This document shows, piece after piece, positions 7,910 to 16,864 of a DNA stretch of 64,000 nt. The DNA comes from an uncultured Pelagibacteraceae bacterium (lineage in GTDB: Bacteria > Pseudomonadota > Alphaproteobacteria > Pelagibacterales > Pelagibacteraceae), in assembly GCA_902560075.1 (NCBI GenBank), contig CACEKE010000001.1, positions 147,207 to 211,206 of the forward strand, written 5' to 3'. The position numbers were made by a program, and so were the translations under genes. A model generated the notes under the pieces. The model searched no databases and was not told where the DNA came from. It saw nothing but the letters and a program-made list of their open reading frames with translations. How positions within the stretch are numbered: the first letter of the stretch is position 1; each line of letters starts with the position of its first letter.

Positions 7910-8083
7910 TTATACTACATCTAAGATCCAAAAGTAAATCCCCAATAAAACCATTCCTAAAGCCATATAATAAGTTTTATCTGCATAAGGTGTGAAACCA
8001 CCAATAATCCAAACGATAACTCCTATTGAAATGCATGCGAAAGGTTTTTTGGTGAATAAAGATTTCCAACCTTGATCTTCCAT
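7910..8083 (-). CDS. 57-residue two-helix membrane protein
   Basis: Reading from the ATG at 8083, the protein begins MEDQGWKSLFTKKPFACIS and carries two hydrophobic helices (about residues 17-30 and 38-56) linked by a short polar turn, TPYADKTYY. It ends at the TAA at 7910. It begins 1 bp past the stop of the coiled-coil gene upstream, so the two are probably one operon. Family not recognised; small two-helix proteins of this type are common in SAR11-like genomes. Confidence 0.6.
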   Translation of the reverse strand: MEDQGWKSLFTKKPFACISIGVIVWIIGGFTPYADKTYYMALGMVLLGIYFWILDVV

Positions 8084-8084
8084 T

Positions 8085-8456
8085 TTAAATATTTTTTTTT
8101 AAATCTACCCAAAAATTGTTTATACCTCTATCTTTTTTTAATCGATCTAAATCTTCTAAAAAACCGTTAGGGGTATTCACTATTTTGAGTTTAGATAATT
8201 CTTTTTTTAATTTCTCGTTTGTATAATAATCAAGTTCTGCCATAGCTTTTTCTTTTTTGTTAAGGTTTTCTCTAATATCTACCGCAAACATTTTAACATC
8301 ATTATCATCTAAACCTTTTCCACCTTCTAGATTAATTAAACAGCTTTGTATCGTTGAATGAGCCCAATCAATTGTATCTTTTAATCTTTCAATCTCAAAA
8401 ACAATGCTTTCAAGTTCCTTTAATTTTCCATCTTTATCATTAAAAATTTTTTTCAC
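8085..8456 (-). CDS. coiled-coil protein, unknown function
   Basis: A 123-residue, highly charged, cytoplasmic protein with heptad-like spacing over most of its length (for example KLKELESIVFEIERLKD near residues 11-27 and a second helical stretch near 60-95). No signal peptide, no cysteine cluster, no enzyme motif. It is the first cargo gene of the tRNA-bounded block and starts just inside the right repeat array (8471-8490), so its promoter would overlap or adjoin those repeats. Function unknown. Confidence 0.6.
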   Translation of the reverse strand: MKKIFNDKDGKLKELESIVFEIERLKDTIDWAHSTIQSCLINLEGGKGLDDNDVKMFAVDIRENLNKKEKAMAELDYYTNEKLKKELSKLKIVNTPNGFLEDLDRLKKDRGINNFWVDLKKNI

Positions 8457-8470
8457 TTTGTAATACTATC

Positions 8471-8490
8471 AGTGGACCACCAGTGGACCA
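8471..8490 (+). repeat. 11-bp-spaced TGGACC repeat array, right
   Basis: Two identical copies of AGTGGACCA start at 8471 and 8482, 11 bp apart, in the same orientation and spacing as the array near the left tRNA. They lie 37 bp inside the truncated tRNA copy and just upstream of the coiled-coil gene. They may serve as integrase arm sites or as an operator for that gene. Confidence 0.6.
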
Positions 8491-8526
8491 ATATTTATGT
8501 TTGCTTGAATTAATTAAGAAATGTAG

Positions 8527-8589
8527 GGGATCGAACCACTGACCTCGGGCTTATGAGTCCCGCGCTCTAACCAACTGAGCTACCCCGCC
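8527..8589 (-). pseudogene. 3'-truncated tRNA-Met copy
   Basis: Identical over 63 bp to the 5' part of the tRNA-Met at 6891-6953, but the sequence diverges inside the 3' strand of the T-stem. The last 14 nt, including the acceptor 3' strand and CCA, are missing, so it cannot fold into a working tRNA. The AGTAGTATA promoter-like box is kept 19 bp upstream (8608-8616). It probably marks an attachment-site remnant, or is a decayed tandem duplicate. Confidence 0.85.
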
Positions 8590-8623
8590 ATTAAATTAAA
8601 ATTGATATATACTACTTTGATCT

Positions 8624-8806
8624 TTATGAAGCAATATGCTTAATAAGATAATATAATATGCCAGTAATAATTGTTGCAATTACAAAACCCTCTGAAAATA
8701 AAATTAAAATTTTTTTCTTATCATTATAATTTGTTCTTAAATAAACATGCACTAGCGTGTAAATACCTACAATTGCAATACTTAATAGAATATCTGTTGC
8801 TAACAT
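8624..8806 (-). CDS. small two-helix membrane protein
   Basis: A 60-residue hydrophobic protein starting MLATDILLSIAIVGIYT, with a second membrane helix near residues 37-55. I chose the ATG at 8806, 4 bp past the tldE stop; an upstream ATG at 8836 would need a 26-bp overlap into tldE. It is probably co-transcribed with the tldD-tldE pair. Family not recognised. Confidence 0.6.
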   Translation of the reverse strand: MLATDILLSIAIVGIYTLVHVYLRTNYNDKKKILILFSEGFVIATIITGILYYLIKHIAS

Positions 8807-8810
8807 AATT

Positions 8811-10130
8811 TTATTTACCACCCACAGTAATACCATTAACTAACATTGTGGGCGAACTTGTAGAATATTTAAACTCCAAATCGTCTGCCAAGATAATGTT
8901 TTTAAACATTTCATTAAAATTTCCTGCTATAGTTATCTCACTCACCGGGAATGTAAATTTTCCATTTTCAATCATTATACCTGAGGCCCCGACAGAATAA
9001 TCTCCTGTAATAATATTTGCACCTCTTCCAATTGTTTCCTTTATATAGAGTAATTTTTTTTCTGAATTTATTAATTGGTCAAATGATTGATCTCCATTTT
9101 CAAAGTATAAATTTGTTGTACCACTAGAACGGCCATTAGATTTTCTGTTAATTTTTTTTCCGCTGTAAGTCTCAACAAGATAATCACTTAAAATTCCATT
9201 TTTAACAAGTTGTAAGTCTTCAATCCTAACCCCCTCACTGTCAAAATATCTTGATCCGTTCGCTTTTTTAATATTAGCTTTGTCAATTATATTAATTCGA
9301 TCATTAAAGACTTTTTTATTTAAACAATCTTTCAAAAAAGTTGTTCCTTTAGAAATGGTATTAGATGATATTGCGCTTGCAAATGTTGATAGTAAATTTT
9401 GTGCTATCCTTTTATCAAATACAATACCCATTTTATTGCTCTCAATTTTTTTTGGATTTAGTTTGCTTATTGCCAATTTTGCAGCACTGTCTCCTATTTG
9501 TTTAGGAGTAAGAAGATCTTTATAATGCCTTTTACTACTATACTCATAGTCCCTTTCCATGCTGCCATTACTTTTAGATACGACTTCACAATAGGCAGTA
9601 AATTGAGAAGTTTTATAGCCATCTGAAAAACCATTTGAGTTTGCAAGTATAAAATTGGATTTAGTTTCACTGAAGCCCGATCCATTTGTATTAACTATTT
9701 TATCATGGGAAAATGCAACTTCTTCTGCTTCTTTTATAAAATTTATTTTTTCGTCATTACTTAAGTGCGTATTGTCATATAACTCCAAATTTTTTTCACC
9801 TTTAAAATGTAATTCTTGATCTGGTAAAGAATTATATTCATCTTCTGGGGTGACCTTTGTGGAGTCTATACATTTTGTTACAAGTTCAATTAGATTATTT
9901 TCGGACAGATTAGTCGAAGATATTGATGCTTTTTTTTTACCAATATAGGTTGTCAAAGTAACACCAAGATTTTCTGATCTCTCTGAGCCATCTAATTTTT
10001 TATTCCGAATATTCACATTTTCGGAAATTGTATTCATCACCAAAACGTTTGAACTTGTTGATCCAAGATCTTTTGATTTAGAAATACAAAAATCCGCGAT
10101 TTTTTCTAAAAATCTATCTTCTTTGATCAT
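8811..10130 (-). CDS. tldE: TldE/PmbA metalloprotease subunit
   Basis: A 439-residue TldD/PmbA-family protein and the partner of TldD. The pair forms a heterodimeric protease that clips unfolded or ribosomally made peptides; TldE lacks the active-site HExxxH and no such motif is visible here. The C-terminal part carries the glycine-rich YSVGASGIMIENGKFTFPV stretch typical of PmbA. It lies 5 bp downstream of tldD on the same strand. Both halves are full length. No peptide antibiotic gene is nearby, so general proteolysis is the likeliest role. Confidence 0.9.
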   Translation of the reverse strand: MIKEDRFLEKIADFCISKSKDLGSTSSNVLVMNTISENVNIRNKKLDGSERSENLGVTLTTYIGKKKASISSTNLSENNLIELVTKCIDSTKVTPEDEYNSLPDQELHFKGEKNLELYDNTHLSNDEKINFIKEAEEVAFSHDKIVNTNGSGFSETKSNFILANSNGFSDGYKTSQFTAYCEVVSKSNGSMERDYEYSSKRHYKDLLTPKQIGDSAAKLAISKLNPKKIESNKMGIVFDKRIAQNLLSTFASAISSNTISKGTTFLKDCLNKKVFNDRINIIDKANIKKANGSRYFDSEGVRIEDLQLVKNGILSDYLVETYSGKKINRKSNGRSSGTTNLYFENGDQSFDQLINSEKKLLYIKETIGRGANIITGDYSVGASGIMIENGKFTFPVSEITIAGNFNEMFKNIILADDLEFKYSTSSPTMLVNGITVGGK

Positions 10131-10135
10131 TTAAA

Positions 10136-11548
10136 TTATATTTGAGTGCCACCAACTGTCATTTTGTCAATTAGTAGTGATGGTTGACCAACACCAACTG
10201 GCACACCTTGACCAGCTTTACCACAGGTTCCGATTCCAGGATCTAACATCATATCGTTACCGACCATAAGAACTTCTTTAAGAGATGAAGGACCGTCACC
10301 AATTAATGTTGCACCTTTAATGGGCGATCCAATTTTTCCGTTGATAATCTCGTAGGCCTCTGTGCAACTGAATACAAATTTTCCTGAAGTTATATCTACC
10401 TGCCCACCTCCAAAGCTTACAGCAAAAATACCTTTGTCCACAGATTTTATCATTTCGTCTTGAGTGTTGTTGCCATTTAACATTATAGTATTTCTCATTC
10501 TTGGCATTACTATATGTTTATAGCTTTCTCTTCTTCCATTTCCTGTGGATTTAGTATTCATTAATCTTGCATTTAACCTATCCTGCATGAAATTTTTTAA
10601 AATACCATTTTCTATCAAAACTGTTTTTTCTGTTGGTGTTCCTTCGTCATCAATGTTCAAGCTTCCTCTTCTTTTATCAATTGTTCCGTCATCAATAATT
10701 GTAACACCATCACTTGCTACTTTCTTTCCTACCAAGTCATGGAATACTGAGGTTTTTTTTCTATTAAAATCTCCCTCTAATCCGTGACCAACAGCTTCAT
10801 GGATTAAAATTGCAGGCCAGCCAGGTCCTAAAACTACCTTCATTTCACCTGCTGGTGAAGCCTTACTTTCTAAATTTGTTGTAGCAATTCTATAGGCTTC
10901 GTCACAAATTTTTTTCCAGTCATCATTTTTTAGAAACTCGTCATAAGATTGTCTGCCTCCTACACCGTAAACACCAGTTTCTTTTCTTCCATTCTTCTCT
11001 ACCATCACTGAAACATTAATCCTCACTAAAGGCCTCGTGTCTTTAAGTAATTCTCCACCACACCTTAAAATTTCTATATTTTTTCTCTCTCCTAGAAAAT
11101 TAGCGGTTACTTGTTTTACAGATCCGCTTATTGATCTAGAATATTCGTTGATTTCGTTCAAAATTTTAATTTTATCAGCTAAATTCTTTTCATCCACAGG
11201 GTCTAAGTCATTATAAAATTTTTGATTTGTTTTTTTAATTTCAGAATTATATATGCCTTCACTATTTTTTAATGTCGATTTCAGGTTTTTGCTTGAATTT
11301 CTTAAAGATTTTTCAGAAATTTCGTTAGAATGAGAATAAGCAACTACGTCACCATTGATTGCTCTAAATCCATAGCCAGATTCCTTTGTATAGTTTGAGC
11401 TTTTAATTTTATTGTCATCTAATACAATTGACTCGGACTTAGTATCTTCTAAATATAGTTCTCCATCATCACACTTGTTCAGTGTTTCAGAAACAATTTT
11501 TTCTGCTTTATTTAGATCTAATTCAGTATTTTTAAAGAATGATGACAT
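10136..11548 (-). CDS. tldD: TldD metalloprotease
   Basis: A 470-residue TldD. The zinc-binding HEAVGH (HExxxH) is at residues 250-255 in the context ILIHEAVGHGLEGDF, and the C-terminus holds the third ligand region with DPGIGTCGKAGQGVPVG, where the cysteine is typical of TldD. It is the catalytic subunit of TldD/TldE and is followed 5 bp later by tldE. Start at 11548 gives the usual family length. Confidence 0.93.
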   Translation of the reverse strand: MSSFFKNTELDLNKAEKIVSETLNKCDDGELYLEDTKSESIVLDDNKIKSSNYTKESGYGFRAINGDVVAYSHSNEISEKSLRNSSKNLKSTLKNSEGIYNSEIKKTNQKFYNDLDPVDEKNLADKIKILNEINEYSRSISGSVKQVTANFLGERKNIEILRCGGELLKDTRPLVRINVSVMVEKNGRKETGVYGVGGRQSYDEFLKNDDWKKICDEAYRIATTNLESKASPAGEMKVVLGPGWPAILIHEAVGHGLEGDFNRKKTSVFHDLVGKKVASDGVTIIDDGTIDKRRGSLNIDDEGTPTEKTVLIENGILKNFMQDRLNARLMNTKSTGNGRRESYKHIVMPRMRNTIMLNGNNTQDEMIKSVDKGIFAVSFGGGQVDITSGKFVFSCTEAYEIINGKIGSPIKGATLIGDGPSSLKEVLMVGNDMMLDPGIGTCGKAGQGVPVGVGQPSLLIDKMTVGGTQI

Positions 11549-11674
11549 GCAAATAATTTAATTATGATTTGTAATATATCAACTGCAAAGTTTACACATC
11601 TACCAAGGCACATATCATTAAATCATATATAAATGGTTGAAATAAGTTGCTAAAAACTTATAAAATTAGCTCTA

Positions 11675-12991
11675 ATGGATAAAGTTGCCAACAAAGAAAA
11701 AATTAGTGAGGCTGTTAGACTTATAAATAACAGGTCTTATAAAGAAGCTTTAGAGTGTTTAAAAGATATTATAAGCGAAAATAAAACTGATCCAAAGATA
11801 TTTAATTTATACGGAATAGTTCAATTACAGCTAAATAAAATGGATGAAGCTATTATTTCTTTCGAAAATTCAATTCAATTAGATGATAAGTTTATCCAAG
11901 GATATAATAATTTAGGTAATGTTTATGTTAAATCTGGAAAATTTAAAAAAGCTATTGAGATATACAATAAAGTCTTATCTATAAAACCCGATTATTCGGC
12001 AGGATATAATAATTTAGCAAGCGCACAAAATGATTTAGGTGAATTTGCAGATTCAATTAAAAATTATGAAAATGCGCTTAAACATGATCCTAATTTTAAT
12101 GCTGCAAAAAATAATATAATTCAAGTACTAACTTTTTACAGCCCAAAAAACGCAAGTGAAAATGTTTTTACAAAATCAAATTCAGAACTTCAGCAAATTG
12201 AAATTCCTTATAAAAAAAATCATGAGATATTAGATAATGAAGTAATTTTTTTTTACAAAAAATGTAAGGAAATATTAGATAGAAATTTAAAAGATTTTGA
12301 TTTTCATTTATCTCAGATATGGAGAAGTAACACAATTAATTTAGGTTGTAACAGACATTTTGAAATATTTGATAAATTTAAAGTTATTCCTGAGTATTGT
12401 TTTGGATGCTTTAAAGTTCAAATAGAGCTTAAATCTATAATCGACCTCATTAAACTTTATTTTGTTTTTGATAAACTAAATTTAAGCAAGAACAATTCAA
12501 GAAAATGCATGATTGAACTTAGAGAAAATGCAACAGGAACTTATAAAGGATTAATATATTGTTCCGGCGTTGATGAAGCAAATTTAATTTATGAACAACT
12601 ATCAAGAATACTTAATGAAAAAATTAAAAGAGAAATTAAAGTTGGCGTTAAAAGAGGATGTACAGAATACGGAATTGAGTATCCTGAGTATAAAATAATT
12701 GATAAAGAATCTAAAGATTTTATGTCTTACAATAATGATTGGAAAGAAAAAGAGGAAATTATAGACAGTAATACCATTAAATATGCTAGAGAGAAAAGTG
12801 TAAATAGAAAGCCTACTATCAGTGGTGTCACATTAAACGATATTTTAATTATAAAAAATTGGATTTATTACGCTAAAAAAATTGGAGACGTAGATTATAA
12901 AAAATTGGATGAAAATATTTTTGCTTCAAGTCAAATAGAAAATCAAACATCTAAAAAATTGAAATATTTAAAAAAAGGTATCTCTTATTAA
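11675..12991 (+). CDS. TPR protein with cysteine-containing C-terminal domain
   Basis: A 438-residue cytoplasmic protein. Four to five tetratricopeptide repeats occupy about residues 8-150 (GYNNLGNVYVKSGKFKKAIE is one). From about 200 to 435 there is a different domain with conserved-looking cysteines, LGCNRHFEIF and YCFGCFKVQIEL, and no membrane segment. TPRs bind protein partners; I do not recognise the C-terminal domain, which could bind a metal or act on a partner. The gene is divergent from tldD across 126 bp and convergent with a small tail-anchored protein. Confidence 0.75.
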   Translation: MDKVANKEKISEAVRLINNRSYKEALECLKDIISENKTDPKIFNLYGIVQLQLNKMDEAIISFENSIQLDDKFIQGYNNLGNVYVKSGKFKKAIEIYNKVLSIKPDYSAGYNNLASAQNDLGEFADSIKNYENALKHDPNFNAAKNNIIQVLTFYSPKNASENVFTKSNSELQQIEIPYKKNHEILDNEVIFFYKKCKEILDRNLKDFDFHLSQIWRSNTINLGCNRHFEIFDKFKVIPEYCFGCFKVQIELKSIIDLIKLYFVFDKLNLSKNNSRKCMIELRENATGTYKGLIYCSGVDEANLIYEQLSRILNEKIKREIKVGVKRGCTEYGIEYPEYKIIDKESKDFMSYNNDWKEKEEIIDSNTIKYAREKSVNRKPTISGVTLNDILIIKNWIYYAKKIGDVDYKKLDENIFASSQIENQTSKKLKYLKKGISY

Positions 12992-13001
12992 TTTATCTTG
13001 A

Positions 13002-13205
13002 TTAAAGGGATACTATTAGACCTGTTGCTAAAACGCTTAAAGAAACTAAAGATATTACTGCTATAGTTTCCAATTTTTCTTTTTTTTTATCTGCACGAAC
13101 TCTATTAAGCAAAATATTAATATCAACCCTATTTTTTTTATTTAACCTTTTATCTTGAGAAGTGCTCAGTTCTGAATTTTGAATTACTTGGTTTCTGTTT
13201 AGCAT
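13002..13205 (-). CDS. small tail-anchored protein, paralog of 26036-26230
   Basis: A 67-residue protein with a basic N-terminal half and one C-terminal membrane helix (about residues 47-66, AVISLVSLSVLATGLIVS). It resembles the product of 26036-26230 in layout and sequence: both have a V(D/N)I(N/D)xL segment, a charged linker rich in KKEK, then a terminal helix. The function is unknown; likely a cytoplasm-facing tail-anchored protein. Confidence 0.6.
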   Translation of the reverse strand: MLNRNQVIQNSELSTSQDKRLNKKNRVDINILLNRVRADKKKEKLETIAVISLVSLSVLATGLIVSL

Positions 13206-13294
13206 TTTTTATATCAATAATTAAACTATAGATTCATAATATTTACAAACATAATCAGGCTTAATTTAGAATGAATATAAACTAGAAATTTTAG

Positions 13295-15736
13295 TTATAA
13301 TTTTTTATAGTTGTTTTTATTTAAAGGGCTATCTAATAACTCAGCCTCATATTTAGACTTTTCTACCTCAATATAAATATTTTTACCTTTTAAACCCTCT
13401 TTGGTATTACCAGAATTTACATAACCAAATGCTAAGTTTGTATTAAAATTAAACGAATAATTGCCAGATGTTGTTCTTCCGATTATTTTTTTATCTAAAT
13501 AGATAGGTTCGTCATGTAACAGAAGTGGCTCGCCTGGCTTTGTATCTTTTAACCTAAACATCATTAATCTTTTATTAATTTTGTTCTCCTTTATTTTAAG
13601 TAAAGAATCTTTACCAATGAAATCTACATTTTTTTTAAAACTAATAGCAAATTCTAAACCTGCCTGATATTGATTTTCCTCTGGTGAAATATCATGCCCC
13701 CAATGTAAAAAACCATTTTCCATTCTCATAATATCAAGAGAATGCATCCCACAGTTACTAATATTATATTTTTTTCCTTCATTAATAAGTAAGCTATATA
13801 TTTCTACTGCCTTATCAAATTCTACATAAATCTCATAACCAAGTTCTCCTACGTATGACAATCTTTGCACCCATGTTTCTACATTATTGATTTTGATTTT
13901 TTTTCCAGTTGCAAATTTAAAATTTTTATTTGAAAAATCCTCTTTACTTATGCTACTAATTAATTCTCTACTTTTAGGCCCAAACAGACCAAATACACAA
14001 TATTTATCTGTTACATCTGATAATTCTATGTTTGTTGTTAAATTTTTATTTATATGAAATTTATCTCTCTCTCTTGTTGCCGCAGAGCTAATTATTCTAA
14101 AATAATTTCTTTCTAGGCAAACTATAGTCACATCAGCTTCTATACCACCATCATTGTTAAGCATTTGTGTATAAACACATTTTCCAGGTTCATTTTTTAT
14201 ATTTGCCGTACAAATCCTTTGCAATTCCTCAAAAGCTTTTTCTCCTTTTAGCTCGAATTTTGAAAAAGGCGTAAGATCGAATAATCCAACATTTTTTCTA
14301 CAATTTTTTGTTTCAAATTCTACCGATGGATACCAATTTTGATATCTGTAACTGTAATTATATTTCGGCTCTTGATTATCCATCGAAAACCACATTGGTC
14401 TTTCATAACCACCAGACACACCAAAACATGCACCATTTTTTTTTAATATTTCGTGGTGAGGGAATATTTTTATATTTCTTGCAGTCTGATGTTGTTTAAA
14501 TGGCCAATGCATTCCATATAAATCACCAAGAGTTTCTGTAACTCTTTCTTTAATAAATTTTATTTCTGAATGAAATTTTTGAAATCTTTTAATATCATAA
14601 CTAAAAATATCTTCATTAATATGTCCAGTCATCATCCACTCAGCAGTAACTTTTCCAACCCCACCAGCACTGGCTATTCCGATACTATTTAAACCACAAC
14701 AAACAAAAAAATTTTTAACTTCTGGGACTTCGCCTAATAAAGTATTTGTATCTGGTGTAAAAGACTCAGGGCCTGCAAAAAATTTTCTAATCCCTGTTTG
14801 CTCTAGTATAGGAAACCTTTTCATGCATGCATTTAAATATGGTTCAAAATGCTCAAGATTTTCTGGAAATTCACCAAATGAAAAATCTTCTGGAACTTCA
14901 TTAGTTTTGTCAAATGCAGGAATGGATTTTCCCTCAAATATACCAAGTAACAATTTTCCAGCGTCCTCTTTAAAATAAGTTCTACTATCAAAATCTCTAA
15001 CAACAGGTAAATCTTTTGGTAAATTATTAATTGGTTCAGTTATTACATAAAAATGCTCAGCAGGATATAATGGTATACTTACATTTAGTTTTTCACCAAT
15101 TTGTCTTGACCACATACCTGTCGCCAAAACTATGTATTCGCATTCAATTTTTTGGCCATTAACAATAACACCTTCAATTTTTTTATTTTTAACTAAAATT
15201 TTTTCTACAGGTAAGTCTTCAAAGATTTTTGCACCTTCAGCTCTAGCAGCTTTTGCAAGAAGTTGTGTGATTCCAGAGGGATCTCCTGATCCATCACCTG
15301 GCATTAGAATACCACCAAACAAATCCTCATTTTTAATAAGTGGAATTTTTTCTTTAATATCCTCTTTATTTAAAATTTGGACATCAAAATTGTAAAGTTG
15401 TGCTGTAGTTGCTTGTCTTTTTAATTCCTGCCACCTACCTTCCTCTTGTGCGATAGATAATGCTCCATTTAATCTCAACCCAGCTGAATGGTCAATTTTT
15501 TTTTCAAGTTCTTTATACAAATCTAAAGAATATTTCCTTATTTTAGTTATAGTTGCAGATGGACCAATTTGACTTACTAATCCTGCGGCGTGCCAAGTTG
15601 TACCTGAAGTTAGTTTATCTCTCTCTAAAAGAATAACATCTTTCCATCCAAACTTTGCTAAATGATATGCACAAGAACATCCTACAACACCTCCACCAAT
15701 AACTATTGCTTTTGCTGAACTTGGTATCTTTTTCAT
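13295..15736 (-). CDS. dimethylglycine/sarcosine dehydrogenase-like FAD-GcvT fusion
   Basis: An 813-residue protein. The N-terminal DAO-type FAD domain starts AIVIGGGVVGCSCAYHLAK at residues 10-28; a second domain follows, and the C-terminal half (from about residue 430) is a GcvT-like folate-binding aminomethyltransferase with a GELGYEIYVEF motif. Relatives oxidise N-methyl groups of dimethylglycine or sarcosine, passing one-carbon units to tetrahydrofolate. It lies 3 bp after ald and belongs to the tpa-ald operon opposite tauABC. The context makes N-methylated taurine a candidate substrate alongside dimethylglycine; the substrate cannot be read from sequence. Confidence 0.85.
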   Translation of the reverse strand: MKKIPSSAKAIVIGGGVVGCSCAYHLAKFGWKDVILLERDKLTSGTTWHAAGLVSQIGPSATITKIRKYSLDLYKELEKKIDHSAGLRLNGALSIAQEEGRWQELKRQATTAQLYNFDVQILNKEDIKEKIPLIKNEDLFGGILMPGDGSGDPSGITQLLAKAARAEGAKIFEDLPVEKILVKNKKIEGVIVNGQKIECEYIVLATGMWSRQIGEKLNVSIPLYPAEHFYVITEPINNLPKDLPVVRDFDSRTYFKEDAGKLLLGIFEGKSIPAFDKTNEVPEDFSFGEFPENLEHFEPYLNACMKRFPILEQTGIRKFFAGPESFTPDTNTLLGEVPEVKNFFVCCGLNSIGIASAGGVGKVTAEWMMTGHINEDIFSYDIKRFQKFHSEIKFIKERVTETLGDLYGMHWPFKQHQTARNIKIFPHHEILKKNGACFGVSGGYERPMWFSMDNQEPKYNYSYRYQNWYPSVEFETKNCRKNVGLFDLTPFSKFELKGEKAFEELQRICTANIKNEPGKCVYTQMLNNDGGIEADVTIVCLERNYFRIISSAATRERDKFHINKNLTTNIELSDVTDKYCVFGLFGPKSRELISSISKEDFSNKNFKFATGKKIKINNVETWVQRLSYVGELGYEIYVEFDKAVEIYSLLINEGKKYNISNCGMHSLDIMRMENGFLHWGHDISPEENQYQAGLEFAISFKKNVDFIGKDSLLKIKENKINKRLMMFRLKDTKPGEPLLLHDEPIYLDKKIIGRTTSGNYSFNFNTNLAFGYVNSGNTKEGLKGKNIYIEVEKSKYEAELLDSPLNKNNYKKL

Positions 15737-15739
15737 ACT

Positions 15740-16855
15740 TTAGATTAAAGCTTCTGCAGGAGACAGAAATTTATGTCCAAAAGTATCTGCAACAGCCTTG
15801 TATGTTACATTGCCTTTACAAATATTTAATCCAGCTAAAAAGTTAGGGTCATCTTTTAAGGCTTTTTGATATCCATCTTTAGCTAATTTATTTAAAAATG
15901 GTAATGTTACTTTATTTAAAGCTAAAGTTGATGTCCTAGGAACACCTCCGGGCATATTAGCTACACAATAATGAACAATATCATCTACTATATAAGTTGG
16001 ATTAGCATGAGTAGTTGGTTTACTCGTTTCCACACATCCACCTTGGTCTATAGCGACATCAACTATAACGGACCCTCTTTTCATTAATTTTAACATATCT
16101 TTTGTGACCAACTTTGGTGCTTCAGCGCCAGGAATTAATACTCCACCAACCAAAAGATCTGCGTCTGATATTAGTTTTTTTAAATCAATATTATCTGTTT
16201 GTTGAGGAATTATTTTATCTCCAAATTTTTTAGTTAGTTCTTTTAGTCTTTCTTCAGATTTATCAACAATATGAACTTTTGCTTGCATACCAGTTGCAAT
16301 ATCAGCCGCATTTTCTCCTACAACCCCTCCTCCTAAAATTACCACTGTGCCACCTTCTACACCTGGTGCTCCTCCAAGCAAAACACCTCTACCTTTTTGA
16401 TTTTTTTCTAAACAATGAGCGCCTGCTTGTACCGACATTCTTCCGGCAACAGCACTCATAGGAGCCAAAAGTGGCAATCTTCCATTTTGGTCTGTTACCG
16501 TTTCGTATGCTATGCAAACACCTTTAGAGTTAATTAACCCTTGTGTTAATTCTTTTGCAGCTGCCAAATGAAGATAGGTAAAAACAATTTGGTTTTCTCT
16601 AATCATTTGCACCTCATTTGAAAGAGGTTCTTTTACTTTAACAATAATTTCCGAGTCATTAAATATGTCTTCAGCTTTATCAATTATTCTTGCACCTGCA
16701 GAAGTATAATGTGAATTATCAAATCCGGCTTCTGATCCCCCATTATTTTCGATCAAAACTTGATGTCCATTAGATACTAAATCTTTAACACTATCAGGGG
16801 TTAATCCTATTCGAGTTTCTTGAGGCTTTATCTCTTTTGGAACACCAATTTTCAT
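15740..16855 (-). CDS. ald: alanine dehydrogenase
   Basis: A 371-residue NAD-dependent alanine dehydrogenase, full length. MKIGVPKEIKPQETRIGLTP opens the substrate domain and the dinucleotide fold GGTVVILGGGVVGENAA lies near residues 168-184; the MKRGSVIVDVAIDQGG block follows. It converts alanine to pyruvate and ammonia. Sitting between the taurine-pyruvate aminotransferase (9 bp upstream) and the DMGDH-like gene (3 bp downstream), it would regenerate the pyruvate consumed by Tpa, a well-known coupling in taurine catabolism. Confidence 0.93.
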   Translation of the reverse strand: MKIGVPKEIKPQETRIGLTPDSVKDLVSNGHQVLIENNGGSEAGFDNSHYTSAGARIIDKAEDIFNDSEIIVKVKEPLSNEVQMIRENQIVFTYLHLAAAKELTQGLINSKGVCIAYETVTDQNGRLPLLAPMSAVAGRMSVQAGAHCLEKNQKGRGVLLGGAPGVEGGTVVILGGGVVGENAADIATGMQAKVHIVDKSEERLKELTKKFGDKIIPQQTDNIDLKKLISDADLLVGGVLIPGAEAPKLVTKDMLKLMKRGSVIVDVAIDQGGCVETSKPTTHANPTYIVDDIVHYCVANMPGGVPRTSTLALNKVTLPFLNKLAKDGYQKALKDDPNFLAGLNICKGNVTYKAVADTFGHKFLSPAEALI

Positions 16856-16864
16856 ATATGAAAA

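Larger units (their letters stand above)
6954..8526. mobile_element. putative non-autonomous tRNA-Met-integrated element (no integrase)
   Basis: A 1.6-kb interval bounded by the intact tRNA and its truncated copy. Just inside each border are TGGACC motifs spaced exactly 11 bp apart (7036, 7047, 7058; and 8471, 8482), one helical turn, as expected for arm-type sites of a tyrosine recombinase. The cargo is four small minus-strand genes: a coiled-coil protein, a two-helix membrane protein, a 56-residue protein behind a structured leader, and a secreted protein. No recombinase gene is present, so movement would need one in trans, or this is a remnant. Against a simple model, the truncated copy keeps the 5' end of the tRNA rather than the usual 3' end; a tandem tRNA duplication with decay is the alternative. 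Confidence 0.55.

Noticed and set aside
8527..8589. Second functional tRNA-Met
   Set aside because: It lacks half of the T-stem, the acceptor 3' strand and CCA, so it cannot make the cloverleaf.
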